A model generated the notes under the pieces. That model was not told where the DNA came from, did not search any database, and worked only from the letters and a program-made list of their open reading frames with translations. From an uncultured bacterium (lineage in GTDB: Bacteria > Actinomycetota > Coriobacteriia > Coriobacteriales > Coriobacteriaceae), in contig CATWBO010000030.1 of the NCBI GenBank assembly GCA_958349055.1, positions 1 to 29,638 on the forward strand: a stretch of 29,638 nt of DNA. Direction: 5' to 3'. How positions within the stretch are numbered: position 1 is the stretch's first letter; each line of letters opens with the position of its first letter. Of this stretch, positions 1 through 7,583 are shown in pieces. The translations under genes and the position numbers were made by a program.

Positions 1-58
1 CGAGGCCGAGCGAAAAATGGATTCTAAAAAAGACCTTGCCATATAGGAGCGTCAGCAC

Positions 59-105
59 GAAGCCCCCTTATCCGCAGCTCCGAAGGAGCAGGATAAGGGG
101 GCTTC
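59..105. repeat. Nested hairpin downstream of ppc
   Basis: A perfect 15-bp inverted repeat (59-73 with 91-105, GAAGCCCCCTTATCC and its complement) encloses a second 5-bp hairpin (77-81 with 85-89, GCTCC/GGAGC, loop GAA). It lies 64 bp beyond the ppc stop codon and is the likely 3' end signal for that transcript. Neither strand has a T-run after the stem, so it is not a canonical intrinsic terminator. It could be an mRNA-stabilising hairpin or a REP-like palindrome. Confidence 0.6.
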
Positions 106-168
106 AAGTGCGAGGACGCATTCAGAGGGAAACCCATCGGGTCCCGGTGAGAGCCACAGGGCTATCGA

Positions 169-2982
169 TTACCCCGTGTTCTGCAAACCTGCCGAGACGC
201 CGGTCACAGTCGAAAGAATCAGGCTCATGTACTCGGCCTTCTTCTCCTCGGCCATCTCGTCCTGGTTCATACGCACCTCGCGAAGGGCGCGGACCTGGGC
301 GATGGACAGGGCGTCGACGTAGGGGTTACGCACGCGGACGGCGCAGCCGAGCACGCGACGACGCTGCAGCGGCCATTCATCACCGACGATGGCAAGGACC
401 CACTTACGGGTGAGCTGCATCTCGGTAAAGACCTTCTCGGACAGATCCTGGCGATCGCCCAGGTGCAGATACATCTTGGCGATGCGCTGGTCGGTCTTGG
501 CGATCGACATCTCGATGTTGTCGATAAAGGTGCGGAAGAACGGCCACTCCTGGTAGGCAGCCTTAAGCTGGTCAAGGTCGCCCAGCTGCTCGCAGGCGGT
601 GCCCAGGCCGTACCAGGCGGCCAGATTGATGCGCGCCTGGCTCCAGCTGAAGATCCACGGAATGGTACGCAGGTCGTCGAGCGACTTGGCACCCAGGCCG
701 CGCTTGGCGGGACGCGAGCCGATCGGCAGCAAACCGACCTCGGTCAGCGGCGTCACGGTCGAGAACCACGGTGTAAAGTCCTCGGTGTTCAGCAGGTCCA
801 GATAGCGCTCGTGGCTTGCGGCGTTGAGCTTCTCGGCCATATCCCAGAACTTCTGCGTGGTCTCGGTGTTGGTCTTCTCGACACTCGGGGCCGACTGCAA
901 AAGCGTTGCGGCGGCAACGGACTCAACATGGCGCTGAGCCAGCGTGCGGTTGCCGTAACGGGCAAAGATGACCTCGCCCTGCTCGGTGAGCTTAAAGAAG
1001 CAGTTGACCGAACCCTTGGGCTGCGCCAGCACGGCCTTGTTGGCCGGGCCGCCGCCACGGCCCACGGCACCGCCGCGACCGTGCATGAGCACCAGGTCGA
1101 TATCGTTCTTCTCGGCCCACTTGGCAATGCGCTCCTGCGCGGAGTGCAGCGCGAGCATGGCCGTGGTAGGACCGGCATCCTTGGAGGAGTCGGAATAGCC
1201 CAGCATGACCTCCATGCGGCGGTTGGTCTGGGCAAGGCGCTTTTGCACCACGGGCAGCGTAAGCATCTGGTCGAGCACGTCGACGCAGCCCTCGAGGTCC
1301 TCGAGCTGCTCAAACAGCGGGATTACGTCGAGCTCGGGGACATCCTCCTCGTGTGCAAAGGACAGGTGGGCAAGCTCAAAAACGTCGGCCACATGCTGGG
1401 CGCTCTTGGTGAACGAGATGATGTAGCGGTGCGCCATCTTCTTGCCGTAGCGCTTTTGGATGGAACCGATGGCACGGAAGGTATCGATGACCTCGCGCGT
1501 CATGGGCTGCAGGTCGCCATGGATACCGTTCTCGTGGATATCCTTGAGGGCGCGGGCATGCACCACGGAGTGCTGACGGAACTCCATCTCGACCATATGG
1601 AAGCCGAAGGACTCGACCTGCCAGATGATGGTCTGGACCGGGCCGTAGGCAGCACGGACGGCACCGCAGGCGGCCAGCGAGCGCTGGATGACGCGCAGGT
1701 CCTCCAGGAACTCGTCTGCGCTGTGATACATGGTGTCGGTGATACGGCGCACGGTGGCGTTCAAACGGTCGGCCATGACGAGCATGACGGCGCGATGCGG
1801 CTCGTGCTCGGAGATCAGCTCGGCGCGGGCCGTGTACTGGGTGCTCATCTCGACCTGATGGTTCCACAGGTTGATGAGCTCGGCAGACGGCTTGCTATAG
1901 GTGGCCTCGAGCGTGAGGTTGCGGCCGATGCGGCGGCACTTGTCCTCGAGCTTGAGCACCATGTGGGTGAAGTACTTGGCGGCGACCTCACGGCTCACCT
2001 TGGCGGTGACGTTGGGGTTACCGTCGCGGTCGGAACCGATCCAGCTGCCGGGATGGAAGAACGCCGGGCACAGCGGCGGCACGGTGCCGGCCTTGTCGCC
2101 CAGCACCCAGTCGTCAAAACGACGATAGATAACGGGGATGACGTCGAACAGCGTGTTATCGAAGATGTCGATGATGGTATCGGCTTCCTCGACCGGCGTG
2201 GGCTTCTTGAGCGCGATGGGGCTCGTACGCACCAGGGCGTCAATCTCCTGCAGCATATGGCGCTCGTTCTCCACCAGGTCGGAGCCGCCCAGACGCGGAC
2301 GCTCCTCCAGCAGGTTGGAGATACGGCGAATCTTGCCCTCGACGGCCTTGCGACGGGCCTCGGTGGGATGCGCGGTAAAGACGGGATGGAACTCAAGCTT
2401 GCCGAGCAGCTCGTTGGCGCCCTCGACGCCCAGCTCATTCACCAGCTGGTGATAAGCGACGGTGAGCTCGTTGGCGGGATCGACCTCGGTATCGGTCGAC
2501 GCACCGGCCTCGCGCTCGCGCAGCTGCGCCACACGGTAGTTCTCCTCCGACAGGTTTGCCAGGTGGAAGAAGCTCGTAAAGGCGCGAACGATGACCTGCT
2601 GCTTATCGAGCGGCAAGCTGTCGATCAGATCGACGACCTCACGGAATGCCACGGCGGTGGACTCGTCGGCGGTGGGCACGCCCTGCTCGTCGACGGCCTC
2701 GTCGGCAGCGCGGGTACCGGGGTTGCCGGCATTGGCCACAATCTCGGCCGACAGGATCTTGTCGAACAGGTCCGCGATCTCAGGATCATACTCGCTAAGC
2801 ACACGACGCTCCAGGCGCAGGAACAGCGCCAGATTGTCGCGCAGCTCCTCGGGGATCTCGATCTCGGCGAGACGCTCCCTGGACTCGGCATTCGAGCCGA
2901 TTCGGTTAACGAGGCGGTTGACCACGGCAGCGACGCGCGCCGCGGCTTCGGGTACAGACTGGTTGCTTAGGTTCTCAGCCAC
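169..2982 (-). CDS. ppc: Phosphoenolpyruvate carboxylase
   Basis: Cytosolic enzyme that adds bicarbonate to phosphoenolpyruvate to give oxaloacetate and phosphate, the anaplerotic entry to C4 acids. The translation shows the family's catalytic landmarks in order: FTAHPTE near residue 205, GSDRDGNPNVT near 320, GYSDSSKDAG near 595, the glycine-rich HGRGGAVGRGGG near 633, and the conserved C-terminal QNTG. Length (about 937 aa) matches bacterial PEPC. Residues about 86-115 and 155-170 are acidic or Ala/Gly-rich stretches before the HPTE motif and look like surface insertions. An in-frame ATG at 2994 sits directly against AAGGAGGA, too close to use it. The GTG at 2982 (MAENLSNQ) has GGAGG four bases upstream and is preferred. 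It stands alone behind its own promoter and the hisS terminator. Confidence 0.96.
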   Translation of the reverse strand: MAENLSNQSVPEAAARVAAVVNRLVNRIGSNAESRERLAEIEIPEELRDNLALFLRLERRVLSEYDPEIADLFDKILSAEIVANAGNPGTRAADEAVDEQGVPTADESTAVAFREVVDLIDSLPLDKQQVIVRAFTSFFHLANLSEENYRVAQLREREAGASTDTEVDPANELTVAYHQLVNELGVEGANELLGKLEFHPVFTAHPTEARRKAVEGKIRRISNLLEERPRLGGSDLVENERHMLQEIDALVRTSPIALKKPTPVEEADTIIDIFDNTLFDVIPVIYRRFDDWVLGDKAGTVPPLCPAFFHPGSWIGSDRDGNPNVTAKVSREVAAKYFTHMVLKLEDKCRRIGRNLTLEATYSKPSAELINLWNHQVEMSTQYTARAELISEHEPHRAVMLVMADRLNATVRRITDTMYHSADEFLEDLRVIQRSLAACGAVRAAYGPVQTIIWQVESFGFHMVEMEFRQHSVVHARALKDIHENGIHGDLQPMTREVIDTFRAIGSIQKRYGKKMAHRYIISFTKSAQHVADVFELAHLSFAHEEDVPELDVIPLFEQLEDLEGCVDVLDQMLTLPVVQKRLAQTNRRMEVMLGYSDSSKDAGPTTAMLALHSAQERIAKWAEKNDIDLVLMHGRGGAVGRGGGPANKAVLAQPKGSVNCFFKLTEQGEVIFARYGNRTLAQRHVESVAAATLLQSAPSVEKTNTETTQKFWDMAEKLNAASHERYLDLLNTEDFTPWFSTVTPLTEVGLLPIGSRPAKRGLGAKSLDDLRTIPWIFSWSQARINLAAWYGLGTACEQLGDLDQLKAAYQEWPFFRTFIDNIEMSIAKTDQRIAKMYLHLGDRQDLSEKVFTEMQLTRKWVLAIVGDEWPLQRRRVLGCAVRVRNPYVDALSIAQVRALREVRMNQDEMAEEKKAEYMSLILSTVTGVSAGLQNTG

Positions 2983-3026
2983 GTTTCCTCCCATTCCTCC
3001 TTCTATGCACGTAACATGCGGTATTC

Positions 3027-3055
3027 ATTATAGGCGCTTGAGAAATACTTTCGAC
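3027..3055 (-). promoter_or_regulatory. Predicted ppc promoter
   Basis: A consensus TATAAT -10 hexamer lies at 3027-3032 on the minus strand, about 45 bases before the GTG start. At a 17-bp spacing the -35 position (3050-3055, GTCGAA) is poor, so activity may depend on an activator or on the AT-rich inverted repeat that overlaps it (3041-3089). Confidence 0.5.
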
Positions 3056-3089
3056 ACTGATTGCGCTTTACCACACAAAAGTATTTTCT
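3041..3089. promoter_or_regulatory. AT-rich inverted repeat over ppc -35 region
   Basis: The arms AGAAATACTTT (3041-3051) and AAAAGTATTTTCT (3077-3089) are imperfect inverted copies of AGAAA(A)TACTTT, separated by about 25 bp. They overlap the -35 region of the predicted ppc promoter. This is the placement expected for a regulator binding two half-sites. The regulator is not identifiable from sequence. Confidence 0.35.
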
Positions 3090-3146
3090 GCATTGCAAGG
3101 GTTTTTGCTCTAAATGGTCGTATTTCTCGGTGGGCGGCATACACAA

Positions 3147-3182
3147 ACGGGAGCATTCCGCATAAATGCGAAACACCCCCGT
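3147..3182 (-). terminator. hisS terminator hairpin
   Basis: A 17-bp stem (3147-3163 with 3166-3182). All four non-Watson-Crick positions become G-U pairs when read as minus-strand RNA, so the functional transcript is the minus strand, downstream of hisS. The stem is followed by TTTGTG, a weak T-run. Confidence 0.6.
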
Positions 3183-3239
3183 AACAATCGCTCGCAATGG
3201 ACGAGACACTCAAGCGGGTCCGCAGCTCAAAAAGATGCG

Positions 3240-4553
3240 CTACAGGCGCTCGCGAACCGCCTCGACGACGTTGGCCAGATCGGCAAGGACCTCTTCATGG
3301 CTCTCCATGTCGCGCACCTTGACCTTGCCGGCGGCAAGCTCGTCGCCGCCCAAGACCAGGATGAGCTTGGCGCCCACCTTATCGGCCTGCTTAAACTGGG
3401 CCTTGAGCGAACGGCCCTGATAGTCGGCCTCGGTCACGATGCCTGCGGCGCGAAGCTCCTGCGTAATGGCAAAGACGTTCTGGCGCAGTTCCTTGCCGGC
3501 GTTGGCGACATAGACGCATGGGGCCTCATCGGCACCCAAATCGCTGCCAAAGGCCTGCAGGGCCAGCAGGGCGCGCTCAAAACCGACGGCAAAGCCGACG
3601 CCCGCCGTGGGCTTGCCACCCTCGAGCTCGACTAGGCCATCGTAGCGACCGCCGCCACCGATGGAGCCGACGCCGGCGCCAGGGGCCTCGACCTCAAAGA
3701 CAGTACGGGTGTAGTAGTCCAGGCCACGCACCAGGGTGGGATCCTCGACATACTCGATACCGGCGGCATCCAGATAGCGCTTGACCTGCTCGTAGTGCTC
3801 GCGGCACTCGTCGCACAGGTTGTCGCCCATCAGCGGCGCGTCGGCCATGATCTCGCGGCAGTGGTCGTTCTTGCAGTCGAAGGCACGCAGCGGGTTGAGC
3901 TCGGCGCGCTCGCGGCACTCGTCGCACATCTCGTCGGCGTGATCGAGGATAAACTGCTTGACCTGCTCGCGGTAAGCCGGACGGCACTGGGCGTCACCCA
4001 TCGAGTTGATGAGTAGACGGAGCTTGGAAAGATCGAAGCCCAGGCGTTTGTAGAACTCCATGAGCATGATGATGCACTCGGCGTCTGCCGCCGGATCGGG
4101 AGCGCCGAGCCACTCGATGCCCACCTGATGGAACTGGCGCAGGCGGCCCTTCTGGGGACGCTCGCCGCGGAACATGGCCTCGGCGTAGTACGCCTTAAAC
4201 GGCGTGGAGCCCTGAGGCACCAGGTTGTTCTCCACGACGGCGCGCACCACACCGGCCGTGCCCTCGGGACGAAGCGCCAGGCGCTGCTTGGGCTTGAGCT
4301 TGGTGTCGGTGCCCTCGGCAAAGACGCGCTCCAGGTTGGCGCCGCTAAAGACGCGGAACATCTCCTTGCGCACGACGTCGGTCGACTGGCCGATGCCGTG
4401 GACAAAGACGTCCACCTGCTCGATCGCGGGCGTCTCGATGGGTTTAAAACCAAACGGCTCGAACACGCCGGCAGCAATCTGCTGCATCTTTTGCCAGGCG
4501 CGCATCTCGGCGCCGATAAGGTCGCGGGTTCCCTCCGCCTTCTGTGCCTGCAT
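3240..4553 (-). CDS. hisS: Histidyl-tRNA synthetase
   Basis: Class II aminoacyl-tRNA synthetase that charges tRNA-His with histidine in the cytosol. Visible signatures: N-terminal GTRDL, motif 2 (LRPEGTAGVVRA then FRGERPQKGRLRQFHQ, residues about 95-143), the histidine A motif VRGLDYYTRTVFE near 275, GGGGRYDGL near 299, and motif 3 GVGFAVGFERALLAL, followed by the anticodon-binding domain. The insertion domain (residues about 210-252) carries C-x2-C, C-x4-C and C-x2-C pairs, which suggests a bound zinc. A TTG at 4559 would add two residues but sits only two bases from AGAAAGGTG. The ATG at 4553 has proper spacing and is preferred. Transcribed alone, with TATAAT at 4596-4601 upstream. Confidence 0.96.
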   Translation of the reverse strand: MQAQKAEGTRDLIGAEMRAWQKMQQIAAGVFEPFGFKPIETPAIEQVDVFVHGIGQSTDVVRKEMFRVFSGANLERVFAEGTDTKLKPKQRLALRPEGTAGVVRAVVENNLVPQGSTPFKAYYAEAMFRGERPQKGRLRQFHQVGIEWLGAPDPAADAECIIMLMEFYKRLGFDLSKLRLLINSMGDAQCRPAYREQVKQFILDHADEMCDECRERAELNPLRAFDCKNDHCREIMADAPLMGDNLCDECREHYEQVKRYLDAAGIEYVEDPTLVRGLDYYTRTVFEVEAPGAGVGSIGGGGRYDGLVELEGGKPTAGVGFAVGFERALLALQAFGSDLGADEAPCVYVANAGKELRQNVFAITQELRAAGIVTEADYQGRSLKAQFKQADKVGAKLILVLGGDELAAGKVKVRDMESHEEVLADLANVVEAVRERL

Positions 4554-4595
4554 GGGCAAACACCTTTCTTTTGTATCGCGTCATAGATAATGGTC

Positions 4596-4601
4596 ATTAT
4601 A
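4596..4601 (-). promoter_or_regulatory. Predicted hisS -10 element
   Basis: A consensus TATAAT on the minus strand about 43 bases before the hisS ATG. No recognisable -35 lies at 16-18 bp spacing. That position falls in the outer end of the palindrome starting at 4619. Confidence 0.45.
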
Positions 4602-4618
4602 CGGCACAAAACAGCAAC

Positions 4619-4678
4619 GCGGCGGCGCGTCTGACCGAACGAGGGTATGGGGACTCGTTCGGTCAGACGCGCCGCCGC
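4619..4678. repeat. 25-bp perfect palindrome arm pair
   Basis: Arms 4619-4643 and 4654-4678 are perfect inverted copies of 25 bp around a 10-base loop, very GC-rich at the base (GCGGCGGCGCG) and ending CCGAACGAG at the loop. It lies immediately upstream of the hisS promoter and downstream of the MFS gene. No T-run follows on either strand. It could act as a transcription barrier or be a REP-like dispersed element. Confidence 0.75.
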
Positions 4679-4684
4679 TGTTTG

Positions 4685-4748
4685 TGATCCCTTTTTCTCC
4701 GTCCCCTTCGGATCACGTGATCCCTTGGGGACGGAGGAAAAGGGATCA
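4685..4748. repeat. 22-bp palindrome with shared CCTCCGTCCCC block
   Basis: Arms 4685-4706 and 4727-4748 pair over 22 bp with one G-T wobble. The loop contains a perfect 14-bp palindrome, GGATCACGTGATCC (4710-4723). The right half (4718-4741, 24 bp) recurs exactly, inverted, at 14120-14143, so this is a dispersed repeat and not a one-off terminator. Confidence 0.75.
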
Positions 4749-4857
4749 TTTCGTAGACCCGTGGCTGCCCTGGAAACCGAATGATGGCACGAGCATCCAT
4801 TCGGCTTCCAAGGCGGCCACGGACAGAGCGGGGCGAACAGGAAAGAGTGACGGACGT

Positions 4858-6162
4858 CTACTCCCCCGCCACGCTTGCGCGCAGCTTGGCGGCGATGGGC
4901 TCCGAGGCCAGCAGGAATACGAGCATGACCACAGAACACACCAGGCACACGATCCAGGTGCTTGCAAAGGAGCCCGTGGCATCGAACAGCACGCCCGAGA
5001 CGATAGCGCCCACGGTGCCGCCAACCATCTCGAGCGAGGTGATGGTGCCCGTGACCTTACCGAGGTCGGCCATGCCAAACTGCTTGGACGCGGCGATCGT
5101 GGGCGTGATGGTGCCCATGCACGTTCCGATACCAAAGCTCACAGCGGCGACAATAGGACCGAGGTCCGTCGTCGGAAAGCACAGCGCCACGCAGGCGATA
5201 ATGCACGCAACGGAGCCAAGGATATTGCCAAAGCGCAGGCCAAAGCGGTCATAGATCGCACCGAGCGAAATCTTGGCGATAACGACGGTAACCATATAGG
5301 CCGAAAGCACGGTACCCGCCCACATGGGATCGTGGCCGCCCGTGACGATCTTGGCGCCGTTGACGGTAACGCTCGTCATGTTGGTAACCTGGTTGGGCAG
5401 GATGGCGCCATTGACCAAGCCCATAAAGAGGAAGGCAACGACGAGCAGCCAAAACGCCGGGCTCTTCTTGATGCGAGACCAGCCAACGTTAACCTCGGGC
5501 GCCGTGTGCTCGTCCTTGTCGCCAGCCGTCGAGACGGACGGATCGCCCGGGTTCTCGCCGAGCGGTTTAAGGCCGATCTCGGAAGGCTTGGTGCGGAAGG
5601 AATAGGCCGTGATGGGCAGCGCCGCCACCATGCAGATAGCCGCGAGCACCAGGAAGGCGGAACGCCAGCCAACGCTCACGATGAGCGAGCTTACGATGGG
5701 AGACAGAATAGCGCCGCCAAAGCCCGAGCCCGAAAGTGCGATGGAGATGGCAAGGCCTCGCTTGGCCGTAAACCAGTTGGCGGTCACCAGGCTGATGAGC
5801 AGGCGGGTCGAGGCGACGGCAAAGCAGCCCGAGACGGCAAAGAGCACGTAGACCTGCCACAGCTCACCCACGAAGCTCATGCCCGCGAGCACCGCCGAGG
5901 TAGCGATAACGGTGAGCGAGCCCAATACGCGGCCGCTTACTTTATCGGCGACATGGCCAATGACAAGCGAGCCGATAACGCTCACCACGGTGGAGATGGC
6001 GTTGGAGATGTTGTACTGCGCAAGCGTGATGCCCAGGTCGCTTACGATGAGCGGCTGAAACAGGCTCATGCAGTTAACGAAAATCGTGTAGCACGTGGCC
6101 ATGATCACAAAGCCGGAGGCCACCACGAGCCAGCCGGGGAAGAACTTGCGTTGCTGGGACAT
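4858..6162 (-). CDS. MFS transporter, oxalate/formate antiporter-like
   Basis: Twelve-helix major facilitator of 434 aa in the cytoplasmic membrane. Hydrophobic helices start at once (FFPGWLVVASGFVIMATC), and the loops carry MFS-type signatures such as GHVADKVSGR between helices 2 and 3. A hydrophilic loop of about 45 residues in the middle (residues about 195-240, rich in Pro, Asp and Glu) separates the two six-helix halves. The overall pattern resembles the oxalate/formate:H+ antiporter branch that carries small organic acids, but the substrate cannot be read from sequence. AAGGAG six bases before the ATG overlaps the stop codon of the amidohydrolase upstream, with a 3-bp gap, so the two are translationally linked. 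The transporter may import the amidohydrolase substrate or export its product. Confidence 0.85.
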   Translation of the reverse strand: MSQQRKFFPGWLVVASGFVIMATCYTIFVNCMSLFQPLIVSDLGITLAQYNISNAISTVVSVIGSLVIGHVADKVSGRVLGSLTVIATSAVLAGMSFVGELWQVYVLFAVSGCFAVASTRLLISLVTANWFTAKRGLAISIALSGSGFGGAILSPIVSSLIVSVGWRSAFLVLAAICMVAALPITAYSFRTKPSEIGLKPLGENPGDPSVSTAGDKDEHTAPEVNVGWSRIKKSPAFWLLVVAFLFMGLVNGAILPNQVTNMTSVTVNGAKIVTGGHDPMWAGTVLSAYMVTVVIAKISLGAIYDRFGLRFGNILGSVACIIACVALCFPTTDLGPIVAAVSFGIGTCMGTITPTIAASKQFGMADLGKVTGTITSLEMVGGTVGAIVSGVLFDATGSFASTWIVCLVCSVVMLVFLLASEPIAAKLRASVAGE

Positions 6163-6165
6163 TGG

Positions 6166-7467
6166 TTACTCCTTGTGGTCGGCGATATAGCCCAAAGCGA
6201 CGGCGGCATAAGCCGCGGCGCCGAGGGGAAGCTCGGCATCGTTAAAGCGCGCCTTGGGATGATGCTGGGCAAAATGCTCGTCCGTATCGGTCACGGCCGC
6301 GCCCACGGTAAAGTACGCACTCGGAATCTCGCTCGAGATAAGCGCGAAGTCCTCACTCGCCATGGCATGGAAAAGCGGCAGGAAGGCAGCCTTGGACAGC
6401 ACTGCGCCCACGTAGCCAAGCGACGCCTGAGTCATATCGCTGTCGAGTACAAGCGGCGGAACGTCCGAAAGCGTCTCGATGGTTGCCGGCGTACGATATG
6501 TTGCGGCAACGCCGTTGACGACCTCCGCGATACGCTCCTTGAGATGAGTCATGAGCTTGACATCGAAGCCGCGCAGCGTTCCCTCGAGCACACAGGTGTC
6601 GGGGATGACGTTGGCCGCCAAACCGCCAGCGAACTTACCCACGGTAAGCGCGACCTCCTTGGCCGCCGGCACCTCGCGAGAGATAAGCTCCTGAAGCGCC
6701 AGGTGCACATGCACGCCGGCCGTGATGGGGTCGATGCAAATCTCGGGGCTGGAACCGTGGCCACCCTTGCCCTGGAGCGTGATGCGAAAACCGTACACGC
6801 CCGAAAGCGCCGGGCTCCCATAGAGCACCAAGCCGAGCGGCGATTGGCTGTTGACATGCATGGCAAAGGCCGCCTGAGGGCGCGGGTTCTGCAGCAGGCC
6901 ATCGGCGATGGCAGCGCGTGCTCCCTCAAAAGTCTCCTCGCCCGGCTGGAACAGCAGTTTGACGGTGGCATTGGCGTCGACAAGCTCGGCCTCGCGGGCC
7001 TTGAGCAAACGAGCCGCACCAAGCAGCGCCGTCGCATGCATATCGTGGCCACAAGCGTGCATGCAGCCGTTGGTGGAAGCAAAAGGCTCGCCCGATTCCT
7101 CGGCAACGGGCAGGGCATCCATGTCGCCGCGAAGCATGATAACCGTACCGGCTTGCTCGTCCGCGCACGTACCATTGCCCTGAGCAGCCGCGGCCGCACC
7201 GGCACCGATCAGGCCAACAACACAGGAGCCGTCGACAAGCGTGGTATAGGGAATGTGCATCTCGTCCAGACGTACCTGGATATAGGCAGACGTCTGCGGA
7301 AGATTGTTACCGAGCTCGGGCATCTGATGGAGATCGTGGCGCCATGCGGCAAGCTCACCGGCAAATGCCTGGGCTTCTTTGACCAGGCATTTGCCGATAG
7401 CGGTCTGCGCCGCTGTGGTAGCCTGAGGCGCTGGTTGCGGTTGAAGATCGGACAGAGCTGGTGCCAT
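6166..7467 (-). CDS. M20-family amidohydrolase (N-acyl amino acid hydrolase-like)
   Basis: Cytosolic metal-dependent hydrolase of 433 aa in the M20D group (hippurate, N-acyl-amino-acid and indoleacetyl-amino-acid hydrolases). It cleaves an amide between an acyl group and an amino acid. Family landmarks: WRHDLHQMPELG near residue 42, RGDMDALPV near 113, the metal-binding MHACGHDMHAT near 136, FQPGEE near 173, and the lid-domain GKGGHGSSPE. The reading frame stays open for 157 codons upstream of the ATG at 7467, but that part crosses a terminator hairpin and a neighbouring gene and lacks family similarity. GGAGGG five bases before this ATG fixes the start. First gene of an apparent operon with the MFS transporter. 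A 7-bp inverted repeat (7498-7519) upstream may be its operator. Confidence 0.9.
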   Translation of the reverse strand: MAPALSDLQPQPAPQATTAAQTAIGKCLVKEAQAFAGELAAWRHDLHQMPELGNNLPQTSAYIQVRLDEMHIPYTTLVDGSCVVGLIGAGAAAAAQGNGTCADEQAGTVIMLRGDMDALPVAEESGEPFASTNGCMHACGHDMHATALLGAARLLKAREAELVDANATVKLLFQPGEETFEGARAAIADGLLQNPRPQAAFAMHVNSQSPLGLVLYGSPALSGVYGFRITLQGKGGHGSSPEICIDPITAGVHVHLALQELISREVPAAKEVALTVGKFAGGLAANVIPDTCVLEGTLRGFDVKLMTHLKERIAEVVNGVAATYRTPATIETLSDVPPLVLDSDMTQASLGYVGAVLSKAAFLPLFHAMASEDFALISSEIPSAYFTVGAAVTDTDEHFAQHHPKARFNDAELPLGAAAYAAVALGYIADHKE

Positions 7468-7497
7468 AGATGCCCTCCAGTAACGTTTTTGCAGCAC

Positions 7498-7519
7498 GCA
7501 CTTTGATAGCGTAAAGTGC
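7498..7519. promoter_or_regulatory. Inverted repeat upstream of amidohydrolase operon
   Basis: GCACTTT (7498-7504) and AAAGTGC (7513-7519) form a perfect 7-bp inverted repeat with an 8-bp spacer, 31 bp before the amidohydrolase start. Size and position suit a dimeric regulator. No regulator gene is adjacent. Confidence 0.35.
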
Positions 7520-7552
7520 AAGGCACAACTGTAAGGGCTTAACATAGAAAAT

Positions 7553-7571
7553 GCCGCCCTGGGAGGGCGGC
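7553..7571 (-). terminator. Terminator of the DMT transporter gene
   Basis: A perfect 8-bp GC stem, GCCGCCCT/AGGGCGGC (7553-7560 with 7564-7571, 3-nt loop), followed on the minus strand by ATTTTCTAT. It begins 13 bp past the DMT gene stop. Confidence 0.7.
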
Positions 7572-7583
7572 GCAACAAGTTGT

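Larger units (their letters stand above)
4554..4857. other. Intergenic region between MFS gene and hisS
   Basis: This 304-bp gap holds the hisS ribosome binding site and -10, then two very strong adjacent palindromes (4619-4678 and 4685-4748). The last 109 bp towards the MFS stop codon show no gene or motif I can support. Confidence 0.6.

Noticed and set aside
463..2970. Very long open frame on the plus strand opposite ppc (835 codons)
   Set aside because: It lies wholly opposite a gene with clear catalytic motifs, its translation is low-complexity Leu/Gly/Val/Asp-rich, and antisense frames are expected in GC-rich genes.
4684..7506. 940-codon plus-strand open frame opposite the MFS and amidohydrolase genes
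   Set aside because: Translation is rich in Arg, His, Asp and Gly with no domain, and it begins inside a palindrome. It is a codon-bias shadow of the two real genes.
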